Origin: Micrococcales bacterium
GTDB lineage: Bacteria; Actinomycetota; Actinomycetes; Actinomycetales; Microbacteriaceae
NCBI GenBank assembly: GCA_017306245.1
Contig: JAFKIY010000002.1
Location: forward strand, 62,001-126,000
DNA length: 64,000 nt
Direction: 5' to 3'
Shown here: piece by piece, positions 44,781-53,412 of the stretch
Layout of the letters: the number at the start of each line of letters is the position of its first letter
How positions within the stretch are numbered: the stretch's first letter is position 1
Notes under the pieces: model-generated
Told to the model about the DNA's origin: nothing
The model's database searches: none
The model's input: only the letters and a program-made list of their open reading frames with translations
Program-made: the position numbers and the translations under genes

Positions 44781-46000
44781 GTCAAAAACCCTTCTACGAC
44801 GGCCCCTCGCGCGATGACGGTTGTCACCGCGTTGCGGCCGATCCGGTACGCGACATCTTCGTGGCGTGCGACATCCAGAACGATCACGTCAGCCTGCATG
44901 CCCACTTTAAGTGATCCGACACTCTCCTGACGGCCGAGCGCCCGTGCCGAACCGTGCGTCGCCGCCCGCAGAGCCTGGGCAACGGACAGGCCTCCGGTGC
45001 GGCAGGCCATGGCCACTGCGAGCTGCATGTCGGTGACCCAGCAGCCGGGGCAGATATCCGTCGCGAGTGCAAGCTCCATGCCGGCGTCAATCACCCGGCG
45101 CGGATCCAGCGGGCGCGAATGGGCGACAGAGTATTCGAGGCACGGCATGTACACGCCCGCGATACCGGCGTCCCCGAGAGCGCGCAACTCCGCATCCTTC
45201 GTGAAGTTGAGGTGGTCGACGCTCACCGCCCCCAGCTCGATCGCGATGGCTGCTGCGCCGGTGTGGCCGTACGCATCCAGGTGCAGTTTCGGCTTGAGCC
45301 CTGCATCGAGGCCGGCCGAGAGGATGCGCGCCGTCTGCGCGAGGTCGAAATATCCTTCGTCGCAATACACATCACAGAACTCGGCGAGGCCGCGCTCCGC
45401 AACCTCCGGAATGAGGTCGACCACCTCGTCGACGTAGCGGTCCTGCTCCACATCCGCCGGGAACGCGTGGGCGCCAAGGTAGGTGGAGACGATGTCCGCG
45501 GGCATCGTTTCAGCCAGACGCTGGCTGGTTTCGAGCAGCCGCAGCTCGTGCTTCGAATCGAGGCCGTAGCCGCTCTTGCTCTCCAGCGTGGTCGTACCGC
45601 TGTTCACCATCTCGCGAACGCGAGCGGACGACTCCTGCAGCAGCTGCTCTGCCGTGGCAGCACGGGTGGTCGCGACCGTGCCGGTGATGCCGACCGGCAC
45701 TCCGGCGGGAGGCGTCTGCCCGCTCACTTTCGCCGCGTATTCGTCGACGCGGCTGCCGCCGAACACCACGTGCGTGTGCGAGTCCACGAAGCCGGGCATG
45801 ATCACGCCGCCCTGGGCGTCAATCACGCGGTCGGCGCGGTATCCGGACACGTCGCCGACCGCGACAATGCGCCCACCGGAAATGGCGACCCCGCCGCCGG
45901 GGATGAGCCCGATGAGATCGGACGCATCCTCGGCGCAGGTCAGGAGTTCGGCGGCTCCCGTCACCACCAGATCAACGTGCGGCGATTTGCTCTCAGGCAT
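44777..46000 (-). CDS. hutI: Imidazolonepropionase
   Basis: A 407-residue amidohydrolase that opens 4-imidazolone-5-propionate to N-formimidoyl-L-glutamate. PGFVDSHTHVVFGGSR near 75-90 gives the metal and substrate residues, KSGYGLDS near 143, TYLGAHAFP near 170, HLDAYGHTGAAAIAIELGAV near 240, and ALATDICPGCW near 315 are all present. It overlaps hutU by eight bases upstream and hutF by four bases downstream. Confidence 0.95.
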   Translation of the reverse strand: MPESKSPHVDLVVTGAAELLTCAEDASDLIGLIPGGGVAISGGRIVAVGDVSGYRADRVIDAQGGVIMPGFVDSHTHVVFGGSRVDEYAAKVSGQTPPAGVPVGITGTVATTRAATAEQLLQESSARVREMVNSGTTTLESKSGYGLDSKHELRLLETSQRLAETMPADIVSTYLGAHAFPADVEQDRYVDEVVDLIPEVAERGLAEFCDVYCDEGYFDLAQTARILSAGLDAGLKPKLHLDAYGHTGAAAIAIELGAVSVDHLNFTKDAELRALGDAGIAGVYMPCLEYSVAHSRPLDPRRVIDAGMELALATDICPGCWVTDMQLAVAMACRTGGLSVAQALRAATHGSARALGRQESVGSLKVGMQADVIVLDVARHEDVAYRIGRNAVTTVIARGAVVEGFLT

Positions 46001-47768
46001 CGTCCGGACCGAACGTGGCCGTCGGCGTCCACCACAGCGGGACGGAGAGGCCCTCGCCGGGGCCGACCGTGTTCGCCACTTCCTTGGCCCTTGCGTATCC
46101 GGACTGGGCGTGGCGCACCACGCCGATTCCGCTGTCGACCGTGAGTGCCGCCTTGAGCCGGAACGCCGCGACGTCGGTGCCGTCCGCGATCATCGTCACG
46201 CCGGTGTGCACGGAGTCGCCCATGGCGTAGTTGGCCTGGATGGCGATGAGGTCGCACATGCCGGAGGCGTTCAGCAGCCCGTTCAGGTACGGCCAGTCGG
46301 AGATGAGGTCGGAACCGTCCGGCATCGCCTCGGACTCGAACGTCGGGTTGATGATCGAACCGGAGTCGAGGTTGTCCCGCGAGAACGCGACCGGGCCCTT
46401 CACCTCGCCGTTCTTGATGAGTTCGTTGACCGCGAGACCGAACTTCTTGCGCTCGCCGAATCCGAGGTAGCAGACCCGCGCCGGCAGACCCTCGATCGGC
46501 ACGTGCTGGCGGGCGAGCGTGATCCACCGGGTCGCGATGTCGTCGTCGGGGAACAGTTCGAGCACGAGGTCGTCCAGCCGCGCCAGGTCGGCGGGGTCGC
46601 CCGAGGTGCAGGTCCAGCGGAACGGTCCGCGGCCCTCGAGGAAGAGCGGGCGGAGGTACGCCGAGACGAACCCGGGAATCTTCATCGCATCCTCGAAGCC
46701 GTGCACCTGGCATTCGCGGCGGATCTGGTTGCCGTACTCGAACGTGGGGACTCCGTTGTCGAAGAACTGGTTCATCGCCTTCAGCTGGCGCACCATCGCG
46801 GTGCGGGAGATCTCGAAGTAGGCGTCGCGATCCTTCTTGCGGAAGTCCTCCGCCTCCAGAACCGTGTATCCGATGGGCACGTAGGCCAGCGGGTCGTGCG
46901 CCGGAGTCATCTCGGTGACGACATCCGGGCGGAAGTCGTTTTCGAGGCAGTACTCGAAGAGCTCGGTGGCGTTCGCGACGACTGCGATACCCAGCGGCTT
47001 CTTGGCGGCGGCGGCCTCCTTCGCGAGTTCGATGGCGTGCGGGATGGAGTCGGCGAGCACATCCGCGTAGCCGACCTTAATGCGGTTGCGGATGATGCGC
47101 TCGTCAACGTCGGCGCAGATGGCGACGCCACCGAGCATCGTCATGGCGCGAGGCTGGTTGCCGCCCATGCCGCCCATACCGGCGCACACCAGGATCTTGC
47201 CGACCCAGGAGCCGTTGAGGTGGATGTTCGCGACGGAACGCAGTGTTTCGAAGGTGCCCTGGATGACTCCCTGCGTGCCGATGTACTCCCACGGCGAGGC
47301 GGTGTATTGGGCGAAGATCGTGAGGTTCTTGTCCTGGAGCTCGTAGAACGTTTTCCAGGTGGGCCGCACGAAGTTCGTGGTCGCCATGACGACGCGCGGT
47401 GCGAGTTCGTGGGTTTCGAACACGGCCACCGGCATTCCGGACTGCACCACGAGAGTTTCGTCGTCTTCCAGGTTCTTGAGGGACTCGATGATCGCGTAGT
47501 ACGACTCCCAGTTGCGGGCCGCTTTGCCGATGCCGCCGTAGATGACGAGATTTTCGGCGTGCTCCGCGACCTCCATGTTGTTTTCGAGCATCCGCAGGAT
47601 GGTCTCCTGCTTCCAGCCTTTGCAGCGCAGCGTGTCACCGCGCTGGGCCGTGACCTCGTAGAGAACTTCCGGCTTCACGGCGGGAAGCTCACCGAAAGCG
47701 ATACCCGTAGCGTTGCCGCCGGGGTGCTTCGTGTTGATCGTGACGGGGGTGTCGTGGGCGATGGACAT
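45993..47768 (-). CDS. hutU: Urocanate hydratase
   Basis: A 591-residue NAD-dependent enzyme that hydrates urocanate to imidazolonepropionate. Key stretches: YGGIGKAARNWESYYAII, CAGMGGMGGNQPRAMTMLGG (NAD-binding), RVCYLGFGERKKFGLAVN, and the late TGVTMIADGTD. Length is longer than the usual ~555 because of N- and C-terminal extensions. It is 12 bases downstream of hutH with a clear GGAGTA ribosome site. Confidence 0.95.
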   Translation of the reverse strand: MSIAHDTPVTINTKHPGGNATGIAFGELPAVKPEVLYEVTAQRGDTLRCKGWKQETILRMLENNMEVAEHAENLVIYGGIGKAARNWESYYAIIESLKNLEDDETLVVQSGMPVAVFETHELAPRVVMATTNFVRPTWKTFYELQDKNLTIFAQYTASPWEYIGTQGVIQGTFETLRSVANIHLNGSWVGKILVCAGMGGMGGNQPRAMTMLGGVAICADVDERIIRNRIKVGYADVLADSIPHAIELAKEAAAAKKPLGIAVVANATELFEYCLENDFRPDVVTEMTPAHDPLAYVPIGYTVLEAEDFRKKDRDAYFEISRTAMVRQLKAMNQFFDNGVPTFEYGNQIRRECQVHGFEDAMKIPGFVSAYLRPLFLEGRGPFRWTCTSGDPADLARLDDLVLELFPDDDIATRWITLARQHVPIEGLPARVCYLGFGERKKFGLAVNELIKNGEVKGPVAFSRDNLDSGSIINPTFESEAMPDGSDLISDWPYLNGLLNASGMCDLIAIQANYAMGDSVHTGVTMIADGTDVAAFRLKAALTVDSGIGVVRHAQSGYARAKEVANTVGPGEGLSVPLWWTPTATFGPDDA

Positions 47769-47780
47769 GGGTACTCCTTC

Positions 47781-49424
47781 TTACTGGTTAATGGTGCGAA
47801 GCGCGTCGAGAACGGCACCGCTGTGCACGAGTTCGACGGCAGAACGAACTCTGGGGTAGAGAACGGTGTCTTGGGTAATGTGGTCAATGAGGCGGCCGTC
47901 GGCGGAGCGATGCGAGCGCACAAGCTCCAGCACGGTTCGGCTGGCTGGGGAGAGCGCCGACAAATCTTTCCCCTCGAGCTTGAGGCGCAACTCCAGGGCT
48001 TGTGCCGCCATGAGCAGTTCGATGCCGATCACGTTCTCGATGTTGCTGACGACCTGGCGCGCGTGCCGTCCGGCGTTGTTCGCCATGGAGACGTGGTCTT
48101 CCTGGTTGGCGCTCGTCGGGATCGAATCGACGCTGTCCGGATGCGCGAGCGTTTTGCAGTCGGAGACGAGGGCAGCTGCGAGGTACTGCGGCAGCATGAA
48201 TCCGCAGTCCATGCCGACCTGTTCGCTCGCGATGAGCATGTCCGGCAGCCCCCGGTTGAGCGTTCCGTCGGTAAGGCGGAACAGTCGACGCTCGGCGATG
48301 TTGCCGATCTCGGTGACGACGATGGAGAGGAAGTCCGAGGCGAACGCGAGGTATTCGGCATGGAAGTTGCCGCCGGACACCGCTTTGAGGGTGCGCGATT
48401 GCGGGAGATCCGGGAAGACGAGCGGGTTGTCGGTCGCGGCGTTGATTTCGGTCTCGACGATGCCGCGAACGAAGCGCAGGGTGTCCTTGACCGGGCCGAG
48501 CACTTGCGGTGTGCAGCGCAACGAGTAGGCGTCCTGCGGAGGCTGGCGCACCGGGTCACGGTCCACATCCCCGTCGATGAACTCGCTGCCGGCGAGCAGT
48601 TCGCGGATGCGCGCGGCAACCTCGATCTGCCCCCTGTGGCCCCGTGCCTCATGGATCTGAGGCAGGAAGGCGTCGCCGAAACCGGCGAGGGCCTCAATGG
48701 ACATGGCGGCTGTGACTTGAGCGGTTTCGAGCAGGTTTTCGGCATCGGCAAGCGCGAGCGCAGCCTGCGCGGTGGAGAAGGAGGTGCCGTTCGTGAGTGC
48801 GAGGCCTTCCTTCGGGCCGAGCACGATGCGCTCGAGGCCCGCCGCCTTCATTGCGGTGATCCCGCTGACGAGTGTGCCGTCGACGAAGGCTTCGCCGCTG
48901 TCGATGTCCACGTCGTCGCCTGCCGGCCGCGACATCACGATAGCGAGGTGGGCAAGCGGAATGAGATCGCCGCTCGCGCCGAGGGAACCATACTCGGGCA
49001 CGGCAGGGAATACCCCGCGCTCCAGCATGGCCAGAAGTGTTGCGGGAAGCTCGAGCCGCACAGCCGAGTAGCCGCGGGTGAGACTCACAGCGCGGATCAG
49101 CATCGACCCGCGAACGACATCCTCGTCGAGGAAGCGACCGACTCCGCTCGTGTTGGACAGGATGAGTCGTCGCGAGAGCTCGGATGCGTCATCGACGCTC
49201 TCGAAAGCCTGGCGGCCGGCGAGCGATCCGAAGCCGGTGTTGACGCTGTAGATCGGGGCGACGGCCTTACCGGCACGCATGTCGTCGGTGATGGCGCTCA
49301 CCCACTGTTCGCTGACCCGCATCGCTGCAACAGCGCCCTCGGAGATCGTTGCTTTCCGGCGGTCGCGAACGATCGCCAGAAAATCCTCGAGGGTGAGAGG
49401 CTTCTCGCCGATTTCGATGCTCAC
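47781..49424 (-). CDS. hutH: Histidine ammonia-lyase
   Basis: A 547-residue enzyme that converts histidine to urocanate and ammonia. The MIO cofactor forms from the Ala-Ser-Gly in GSLGASGDLIPLAHL near 160. SVNTGFGSLA, TNGTSFSTAQAALAL and QEDHVSMANNAGRHARQVV are also typical. GTG 49424 has GAAGGA upstream and starts just before the domain; the open frame to 49478 is unsupported. It is first in the hut operon, and an operator-like palindrome lies 67 bases upstream. Confidence 0.95.
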   Translation of the reverse strand: MSIEIGEKPLTLEDFLAIVRDRRKATISEGAVAAMRVSEQWVSAITDDMRAGKAVAPIYSVNTGFGSLAGRQAFESVDDASELSRRLILSNTSGVGRFLDEDVVRGSMLIRAVSLTRGYSAVRLELPATLLAMLERGVFPAVPEYGSLGASGDLIPLAHLAIVMSRPAGDDVDIDSGEAFVDGTLVSGITAMKAAGLERIVLGPKEGLALTNGTSFSTAQAALALADAENLLETAQVTAAMSIEALAGFGDAFLPQIHEARGHRGQIEVAARIRELLAGSEFIDGDVDRDPVRQPPQDAYSLRCTPQVLGPVKDTLRFVRGIVETEINAATDNPLVFPDLPQSRTLKAVSGGNFHAEYLAFASDFLSIVVTEIGNIAERRLFRLTDGTLNRGLPDMLIASEQVGMDCGFMLPQYLAAALVSDCKTLAHPDSVDSIPTSANQEDHVSMANNAGRHARQVVSNIENVIGIELLMAAQALELRLKLEGKDLSALSPASRTVLELVRSHRSADGRLIDHITQDTVLYPRVRSAVELVHSGAVLDALRTINQ

Positions 49425-49490
49425 AGGGGTGTCCTTCCAGTTGCTGCCAGCAACGCTAGTCGTGCCGGGAGCAGGCACAAGGGACGATTC

Positions 49491-49510
49491 TCACCAGGTG
49501 AAAATGGTGA
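49491..49510. promoter_or_regulatory. Candidate hut operator
   Basis: TCACCAGGTGA (49491-49501) is a perfect palindrome, and a further GGTGA half-site lies at 49506-49510. It is 67 bases upstream of hutH. The site is suited to a dimeric repressor or activator; an IclR-family gene (63348-64000) is the only regulator of a type known to control hut in actinobacteria seen in the window. Confidence 0.45.
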
Positions 49511-49936
49511 ATCCTGATTTGCGGCAGATGCGCTGATTCAACTCGCCGCCATGGCAGGTTTCACTCGATCGCGTGTCACGCAAGTTCGGACTTTTGCCAC
49601 CTGGTTCGGACAACGACGCTTCAGGCGGACTCCCCAAGGTTGGCCAATACAAACCCCGGCAGCTGGCTGCTCCGAGCGAACCCAGCACACCACAACTGCT
49701 GAGGTTGACATCACAGTGAGGCTGGAAGTCCGCCCGATAGGGGAACGGTCTGCGCAACAAGTCTGGCTCCCTGTACCGGATGGGTCAACGCGAAAGCTTG
49801 ACCGGACTCAATTTGCTGAGTAGCGTCAGGCATACTTACCCAAAATGAAGATCACTGAAAGGTGAGCAGATCCCGAGTCCGGGTGTCAATGGAGAACCCG
49901 ATCCCGACGACATTGACGAAACAATGTAGGTAAGTC
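49511..49936. other. Gene-poor boundary region between hutH and the accessory segment
   Basis: A 426-base stretch. Short overlapping ORFs exist on both strands (49551-49823 plus; 49491-49760 minus), but neither shows a ribosome site, domain or believable composition. Base composition shifts to more A/T toward 49800. An ACTTACC at about 49833 and a GGTAAGT at 49930-49936 are complementary but 90 bases apart. Nothing else was recognised. Confidence 0.6.
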
Positions 49937-49948
49937 ATGGGAGTGCTG

Positions 49949-50644
49949 ATGAAAAAGAGCCGAATTCGTTTGGGCTTCGTTGCGCTGGTCGCGAGTGTCG
50001 TCTTAGTTGGCGGGGTGGCCACGCCGAGTTATGCAGACAGCGGGCAGATTTCGCCGGATGTGCTGGCGTTTATCAACACCAACTTCGATGAACTTGGTGT
50101 CGCCCAAGAGGTGCGGGCGGGCCTGCTCAAAAAATACGCTGCTGGGGAATCATTCGACAATGCTTCGGGTGCCCAGCCGGTGAGCGTGGAGTCCTACAGG
50201 GTTGACATTACCGACTACACACGGGAGGTTTTCGCGGATGGTTCTGTGACGTTGACCTCGCTTGAACGTCCGACGACTCCCACCAAATCATCGAAGGGTC
50301 TTACGCCGTATGGAATTGTCGGGTGCTCATACAAGCTCAGTGGTGGGGTTGCAACATGGTCAAACTGCAAAATCGAGAAGAACAACATCATATTGACGAT
50401 GTGGTACCACGCAGGGTATTGGCGTTACTCAGGTGGCGGCTACGGAACCTCCATCACTAATACTTGGGACTGGGATATTCAAACTGCCGGTGGCGCGTGC
50501 GCTTTTAACTATCTTGGAAACCCGACTTCCACGAAGTCCCGCCTTCGCGCGTACTGCACTGTGGTGCTCGGTATCGGCTCCTCTTACCCCTACTTGGATC
50601 TCGACATCACGTCGAGCACGGTAGCGGTCAACGCGAACTGGTAG
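49949..50644 (+). CDS. Secreted aromatic-rich protein with four cysteines, unknown function
   Basis: About 231 residues. Signal peptide: KKSRIRLGF, a hydrophobic core VALVASVVLVGGVA and a cleavage site after SYA. The mature N-terminal half is helical and polar; the C-terminal half (from about 130) is rich in Trp, Tyr, Gly and Ser and holds four cysteines (GCSYK, SNCKIE, GGACAF, AYCTV), enough for two disulfides. ATG 49949 has GGGAG upstream; ATG 49937 is also in frame. A short hydrophobic reading frame follows directly. No family recognised; role as secreted effector, adhesin or bacteriocin-like protein is open. Confidence 0.75.
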   Translation: MKKSRIRLGFVALVASVVLVGGVATPSYADSGQISPDVLAFINTNFDELGVAQEVRAGLLKKYAAGESFDNASGAQPVSVESYRVDITDYTREVFADGSVTLTSLERPTTPTKSSKGLTPYGIVGCSYKLSGGVATWSNCKIEKNNIILTMWYHAGYWRYSGGGYGTSITNTWDWDIQTAGGACAFNYLGNPTSTKSRLRAYCTVVLGIGSSYPYLDLDITSSTVAVNANW

Positions 50645-50652
50645 TGGAACTA

Positions 50653-50821
50653 TATGAACCCCTTCTTACAAGTCATTGGAATGCTGCTATTGCTACTGCC
50701 CACGGGTATCCTCGTAGCGGTGCTCGTGGTAGTCGTTCGAGGATTCAGGCGGACTAGTGCTGAACTGGTTGAGCTCAAGAGCCGCGATCGCAATCGGGCG
50801 AACCACGTTGAAGAGGACTAG
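50653..50821 (+). pseudogene. Small membrane protein frame, apparently frameshifted
   Basis: From ATG 50653 the frame reads NPFLQVIGMLLLLLP and then loses its hydrophobic character at a run of four C (50698-50701), ending early. If one C is removed, the frame continues TGILVAVLVVVVRGFRRTS and AELVELKSRDRNRANHVEED to the stop at 50819-50821, giving a 55-residue single-helix protein with a charged cytoplasmic tail. It sits eight bases after the secreted-protein gene. Either a real frameshift or a homopolymer sequencing error. Confidence 0.55.
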
Positions 50822-51148
50822 GTGTAGTTCCTTTGGGCGTTGTGTCCGGCATGAGGTGAAAAGCGAAGGCCTCCGTTTGTCGAAGTGGGTAACCACACTT
50901 AGTTCGACAAACGGAGGCCTTTGTGACTCACATTTAGTGCGCCCTTTGCGTCGTTTGGCCGTGCCCGTCTGGCCAGTCTCATCGTCGATGATGGATGGAT
51001 GGTAACTTGGCTCGCCGAACGGTTTCATGTATTGCCGTCAGCAGCAGCGAAACGGGCTGCCGACACCGGGCGGGCTCACCGGTAGAGGAACCCTCAACGG
51101 GAAATCACTCGTCTTGTCGTCGAAGGCAGATGCCCCTGGTGACTGACC
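50822..51148. other. Non-coding stretch between the secreted-protein module and the MerR promoter
   Basis: It contains the strong hairpin at 50866-50921. From 50925 to 51148 no gene, RNA or clear repeat was recognised; short ORFs on either strand have no supporting features. Confidence 0.55.
50866..50921. terminator. Strong hairpin terminator after the secreted-protein module
   Basis: AAGGCCTCCGTTTGTCGAA (50866-50884) pairs perfectly with 50903-50921; the loop has an inner GTGG/CCAC stem. The right arm is followed by TGTGACTC rather than a long T-run. Its position fits the end of the 49949-50821 transcript. Confidence 0.6.
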
Positions 51149-51179
51149 TTGACTTGGAGTGCACTCCAAGTTTTAGGCT
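51149..51179 (+). promoter_or_regulatory. MerR-type promoter with 20-bp palindromic operator
   Basis: TTGACT (51149-51154) and TAGGCT (51174-51179) are separated by 19 bases, the over-long spacing typical of MerR-activated promoters. ACTTGGAGTGCACTCCAAGT (51152-51171) is a perfect palindrome inside it. The ATG follows the -10 by six bases, so the transcript is probably leaderless. Confidence 0.75.
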
Positions 51180-51185
51180 CACGGT

Positions 51186-51602
51186 ATGGCAATGAAAAAC
51201 GCGCTCCCGCAGCAGGAGTCGAACCTGACAATCGCGGAGGTTTCAGAGCTCACCAAACTCTCGGCCGACACCCTGCGCTACTACGAGAAGGCCGGCCTGA
51301 TCGAGCGGGTGGGGCGAACGACCGGCAACCAGCGTCGCTACGCCTCCGCGGACCTGGCATGGCTGGCGTTCTTGCTTCGTCTCCGAGAAACCGGAATGTC
51401 CATCACCGACATGAAACGCTTCGCCCGACTCCGCGCGGCAGGAGATGCAACCATTCCCGACAGGATCACTCTGCTGCGTGACCATGCCGAGGTGGTCGCC
51501 AGCCACATCAGCGCCCTCCAACAGAACGCACTCGCCCTGGGCGACAAGATCACTCACTACGAACAGCAGCTGAACTCACGGAAGAAAGTAGATCGACAAT
51601 GA
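51186..51602 (+). CDS. MerR-family transcriptional regulator
   Basis: A 138-residue regulator. LTIAEVSELTKLSADTLRYY (helix-turn-helix) and EKAGLIERVGRTTGNQRRY (wing) are typical, followed by the long antiparallel dimerisation helix. No metal-binding cysteines are present, so it belongs to the non-metal group that often senses redox or electrophile stress. ATG 51192 is a second possible start. It overlaps the next gene by four bases (ATGA) and should autoregulate from the palindrome directly upstream. Confidence 0.9.
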   Translation: MAMKNALPQQESNLTIAEVSELTKLSADTLRYYEKAGLIERVGRTTGNQRRYASADLAWLAFLLRLRETGMSITDMKRFARLRAAGDATIPDRITLLRDHAEVVASHISALQQNALALGDKITHYEQQLNSRKKVDRQ

Positions 51603-52030
51603 GCATCGACAACGCCGCACCTAACTTGGCCCACTCCCGGGAGGAGTCCTTCGAGCGCGGGATGGAAGCCTTGACCGCAATCGACGGCGCCGGCGGCCAG
51701 AAAGTCATCGACTCCTTGGCCGACATCTCGCCTGAACTCGGGCATCAGGTCGTCGCCTGGGCTTTCGGGGAGATCTACGTGCGACCCGGCCTTGCCCCTC
51801 GCGACCGCCAACTTGTGACACTCGGCATGTTGACCGCTCTTGGCGGCTGCGAACCCCAGCTCGACGTACACATTAACGCTGCCCTCAACGTCGGACTCAC
51901 CACGGACGAGATCATCGAAGCGCTCCTGCACTCCGCGGTCTACTGCGGCATGCCCAAAGCCCTCAATGCCACCTTCGTCGCCAAAAAGGTATTCAGCGAA
52001 CGCGGCTTGCTCAAAGCCCAAGCCGCCTAG
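51599..52030 (+). CDS. Carboxymuconolactone decarboxylase-family protein
   Basis: A 143-residue helical protein of the CMD/AhpD fold. RDRQLVTLGMLTALGGCEPQLDVHINAALNVGLTTDEI and ALLHSAVYCGMPKALNA are the family core; cysteines at GGC and YCG do not form the CxxC of AhpD, so a peroxidase role is less likely. Members with a MerR partner are often annotated as decarboxylases or dehydrogenase-type oxidoreductases of unknown substrate. It is translationally coupled to the MerR gene. Confidence 0.85.
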   Translation: MSIDNAAPNLAHSREESFERGMEALTAIDGAGGQKVIDSLADISPELGHQVVAWAFGEIYVRPGLAPRDRQLVTLGMLTALGGCEPQLDVHINAALNVGLTTDEIIEALLHSAVYCGMPKALNATFVAKKVFSERGLLKAQAA

Positions 52031-52196
52031 CTTCTCCCGACTCGTCGTTGCCGGGGTGGGGGCAAACGCGGCTCAGCTGTCCGTAAGCCGAACCCTCGAC
52101 GGGCGATTGTTGCACCGCGCTAGTTCGCGCATGGCGCCCGTCAGCTGTGGCTTGCCGTGACCGTTTGCGACCGGCCATTGAGGCGAGTTCATCGGA

Positions 52197-52835
52197 CTAC
52201 ACCCGACCGCGCCATGGTAGGGAGACCGCGACAACTGCCAGTAGTAAGGCGGGAAGGTAGAACCAGCCGAGGGTCGCGGAAGCGACTACTGCGAACACTC
52301 CTAGCAGCGCGGTGCTGGCGATCGACACAGCGCGCCATCCGCGTTTGCGGGCGATAAGAGGCATTATGGCGAGCAGCAGCGGAATCGTCATCGGGATCAG
52401 CACGATCGGTGAGTTGCTCTGCAGCAGAGTGGTCGCCACGATGATGTGGTCGCCTGAGTCGAGTTGAGTGTCACTGATACCGGCCGGTAGCAGCAGCGCC
52501 GCGAGCGTCGCGGCGACTACCAATGCGAGTACCCCGATCTGGAGCCCGCGCGGCACAGTCAAGTACTTAGGATGGGCGGTGCGACCAGTACGTTCCTCAT
52601 AATCATCTAGTGCCTGTTGGGCAACTTCTTCGGGAGTTCCGAGTGAGCCGAGCACATCGTCGGTGCGGTCGGGATCGTCGCTGGCTGCACCGAGTCCCTC
52701 GCGGATGTGCGCTTCGATTCCGGCAATGACCTCACGCTGGTCCCTTTGAGGGAGCGCCCAGAGGTTGCCGCGCAGTCTGCGGAGATAAAACTGTGCCAGT
52801 CCAGGCAGCACGGTGACTCGATCTGTTGTGTTCAT
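52197..52835 (-). CDS. HAAS-type membrane protein, PadR partner
   Basis: A 212-residue protein. The N-terminal 90 residues are a helical domain of the HAAS/DUF1700-like type: FYLRRLRGNLWALPQRDQRE, EVIAGIEAHIREGL, then LGSLGTPEEVAQQALDDY. Four or so hydrophobic helices fill the rest. In known cases the HAAS domain gates or senses with a PadR regulator. The start overlaps the PadR stop by four bases, so the two are translationally coupled. Confidence 0.8.
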   Translation of the reverse strand: MNTTDRVTVLPGLAQFYLRRLRGNLWALPQRDQREVIAGIEAHIREGLGAASDDPDRTDDVLGSLGTPEEVAQQALDDYEERTGRTAHPKYLTVPRGLQIGVLALVVAATLAALLLPAGISDTQLDSGDHIIVATTLLQSNSPIVLIPMTIPLLLAIMPLIARKRGWRAVSIASTALLGVFAVVASATLGWFYLPALLLAVVAVSLPWRGRV

Positions 52836-53170
52836 GGTTTCTCCTTGACGATGCTACTCACGCTGGCACTGAACGGCTCCCACACGGTGGTGAAGCGGCG
52901 TACGCTCTCTCGTCCGACATCGGTAATGGCGTAATACTTCCGGGCTCGCCCCACGTCCGACTCATCCCAGCGAGTCGTAACCTGTCCCGACTGCCGCAGC
53001 CGGGACAATAACGGGTAGACAGTGCCCTCTCCAGCGAGCAGGCCAAGTTCGCTCATCGTGCGTGCGATGTCCCAGCCGTAGGCCTCTCCATTCCGAAGCA
53101 GAGCCAGTAGGCAGAACTCAAGCGTCCCTTTGCGCAGGTTCGCCAGGGTCCTTTCTTCGGATGACGTCAT
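52832..53170 (-). CDS. PadR-family transcriptional regulator
   Basis: A 112-residue winged-helix regulator. LRKGTLEFCLLALLRNGEAYG opens the domain, followed by GTVYPLLSRLRQSGQVTTRW and GRARKYYAITDVGRESV. ATG 53170 is chosen since the PadR core begins within eight residues; the frame continues to 53311 without support. It probably represses its own operon with the HAAS protein. An inverted repeat lies 106 bases upstream. Confidence 0.88.
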   Translation of the reverse strand: MTSSEERTLANLRKGTLEFCLLALLRNGEAYGWDIARTMSELGLLAGEGTVYPLLSRLRQSGQVTTRWDESDVGRARKYYAITDVGRESVRRFTTVWEPFSASVSSIVKEKP

Positions 53171-53275
53171 GCATAACATGATATCAACTAATGCAAGGTA
53201 CAAAAGACACTCGAGACGGCGTTTCGCGGAACCAAATTGAGAAACCAAGAGAGCCGCATTCCCAAAATCACTTAA

Positions 53276-53294
53276 TACCTTGTATCGCAAGGTA
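53276..53294. promoter_or_regulatory. Inverted repeat, candidate PadR operator
   Basis: TACCTTG-TATCG-CAAGGTA has perfect 7-base arms. A further copy of the half-site CAAGGTA occurs at 53194-53200, close to the PadR start. The palindrome lies between the PadR operon and the secreted-protein operon at 53413, so it could serve either. Confidence 0.5.
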
Positions 53295-53412
53295 AGAAGG
53301 TGTAGCGTCACGGTCGAGGTGACGATATTTTACGATTGGGAAAAGCTGCGATCGGGGGATGCCACCGTAGTCACCTCATTGACACCCTCTGACGGAGCGT
53401 TGGAGGTATGTC

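Noticed and set aside
45576-49517. A 1313-residue open frame on the plus strand
   Set aside because: It is antisense to hutI, hutU and hutH, which have full family motifs. Long mirror frames are expected from the strong third-position G/C bias.
49551-49823. 90-residue ORF on the plus strand
   Set aside because: No ribosome site, no hydrophobic or domain pattern, and a competing frame on the other strand.
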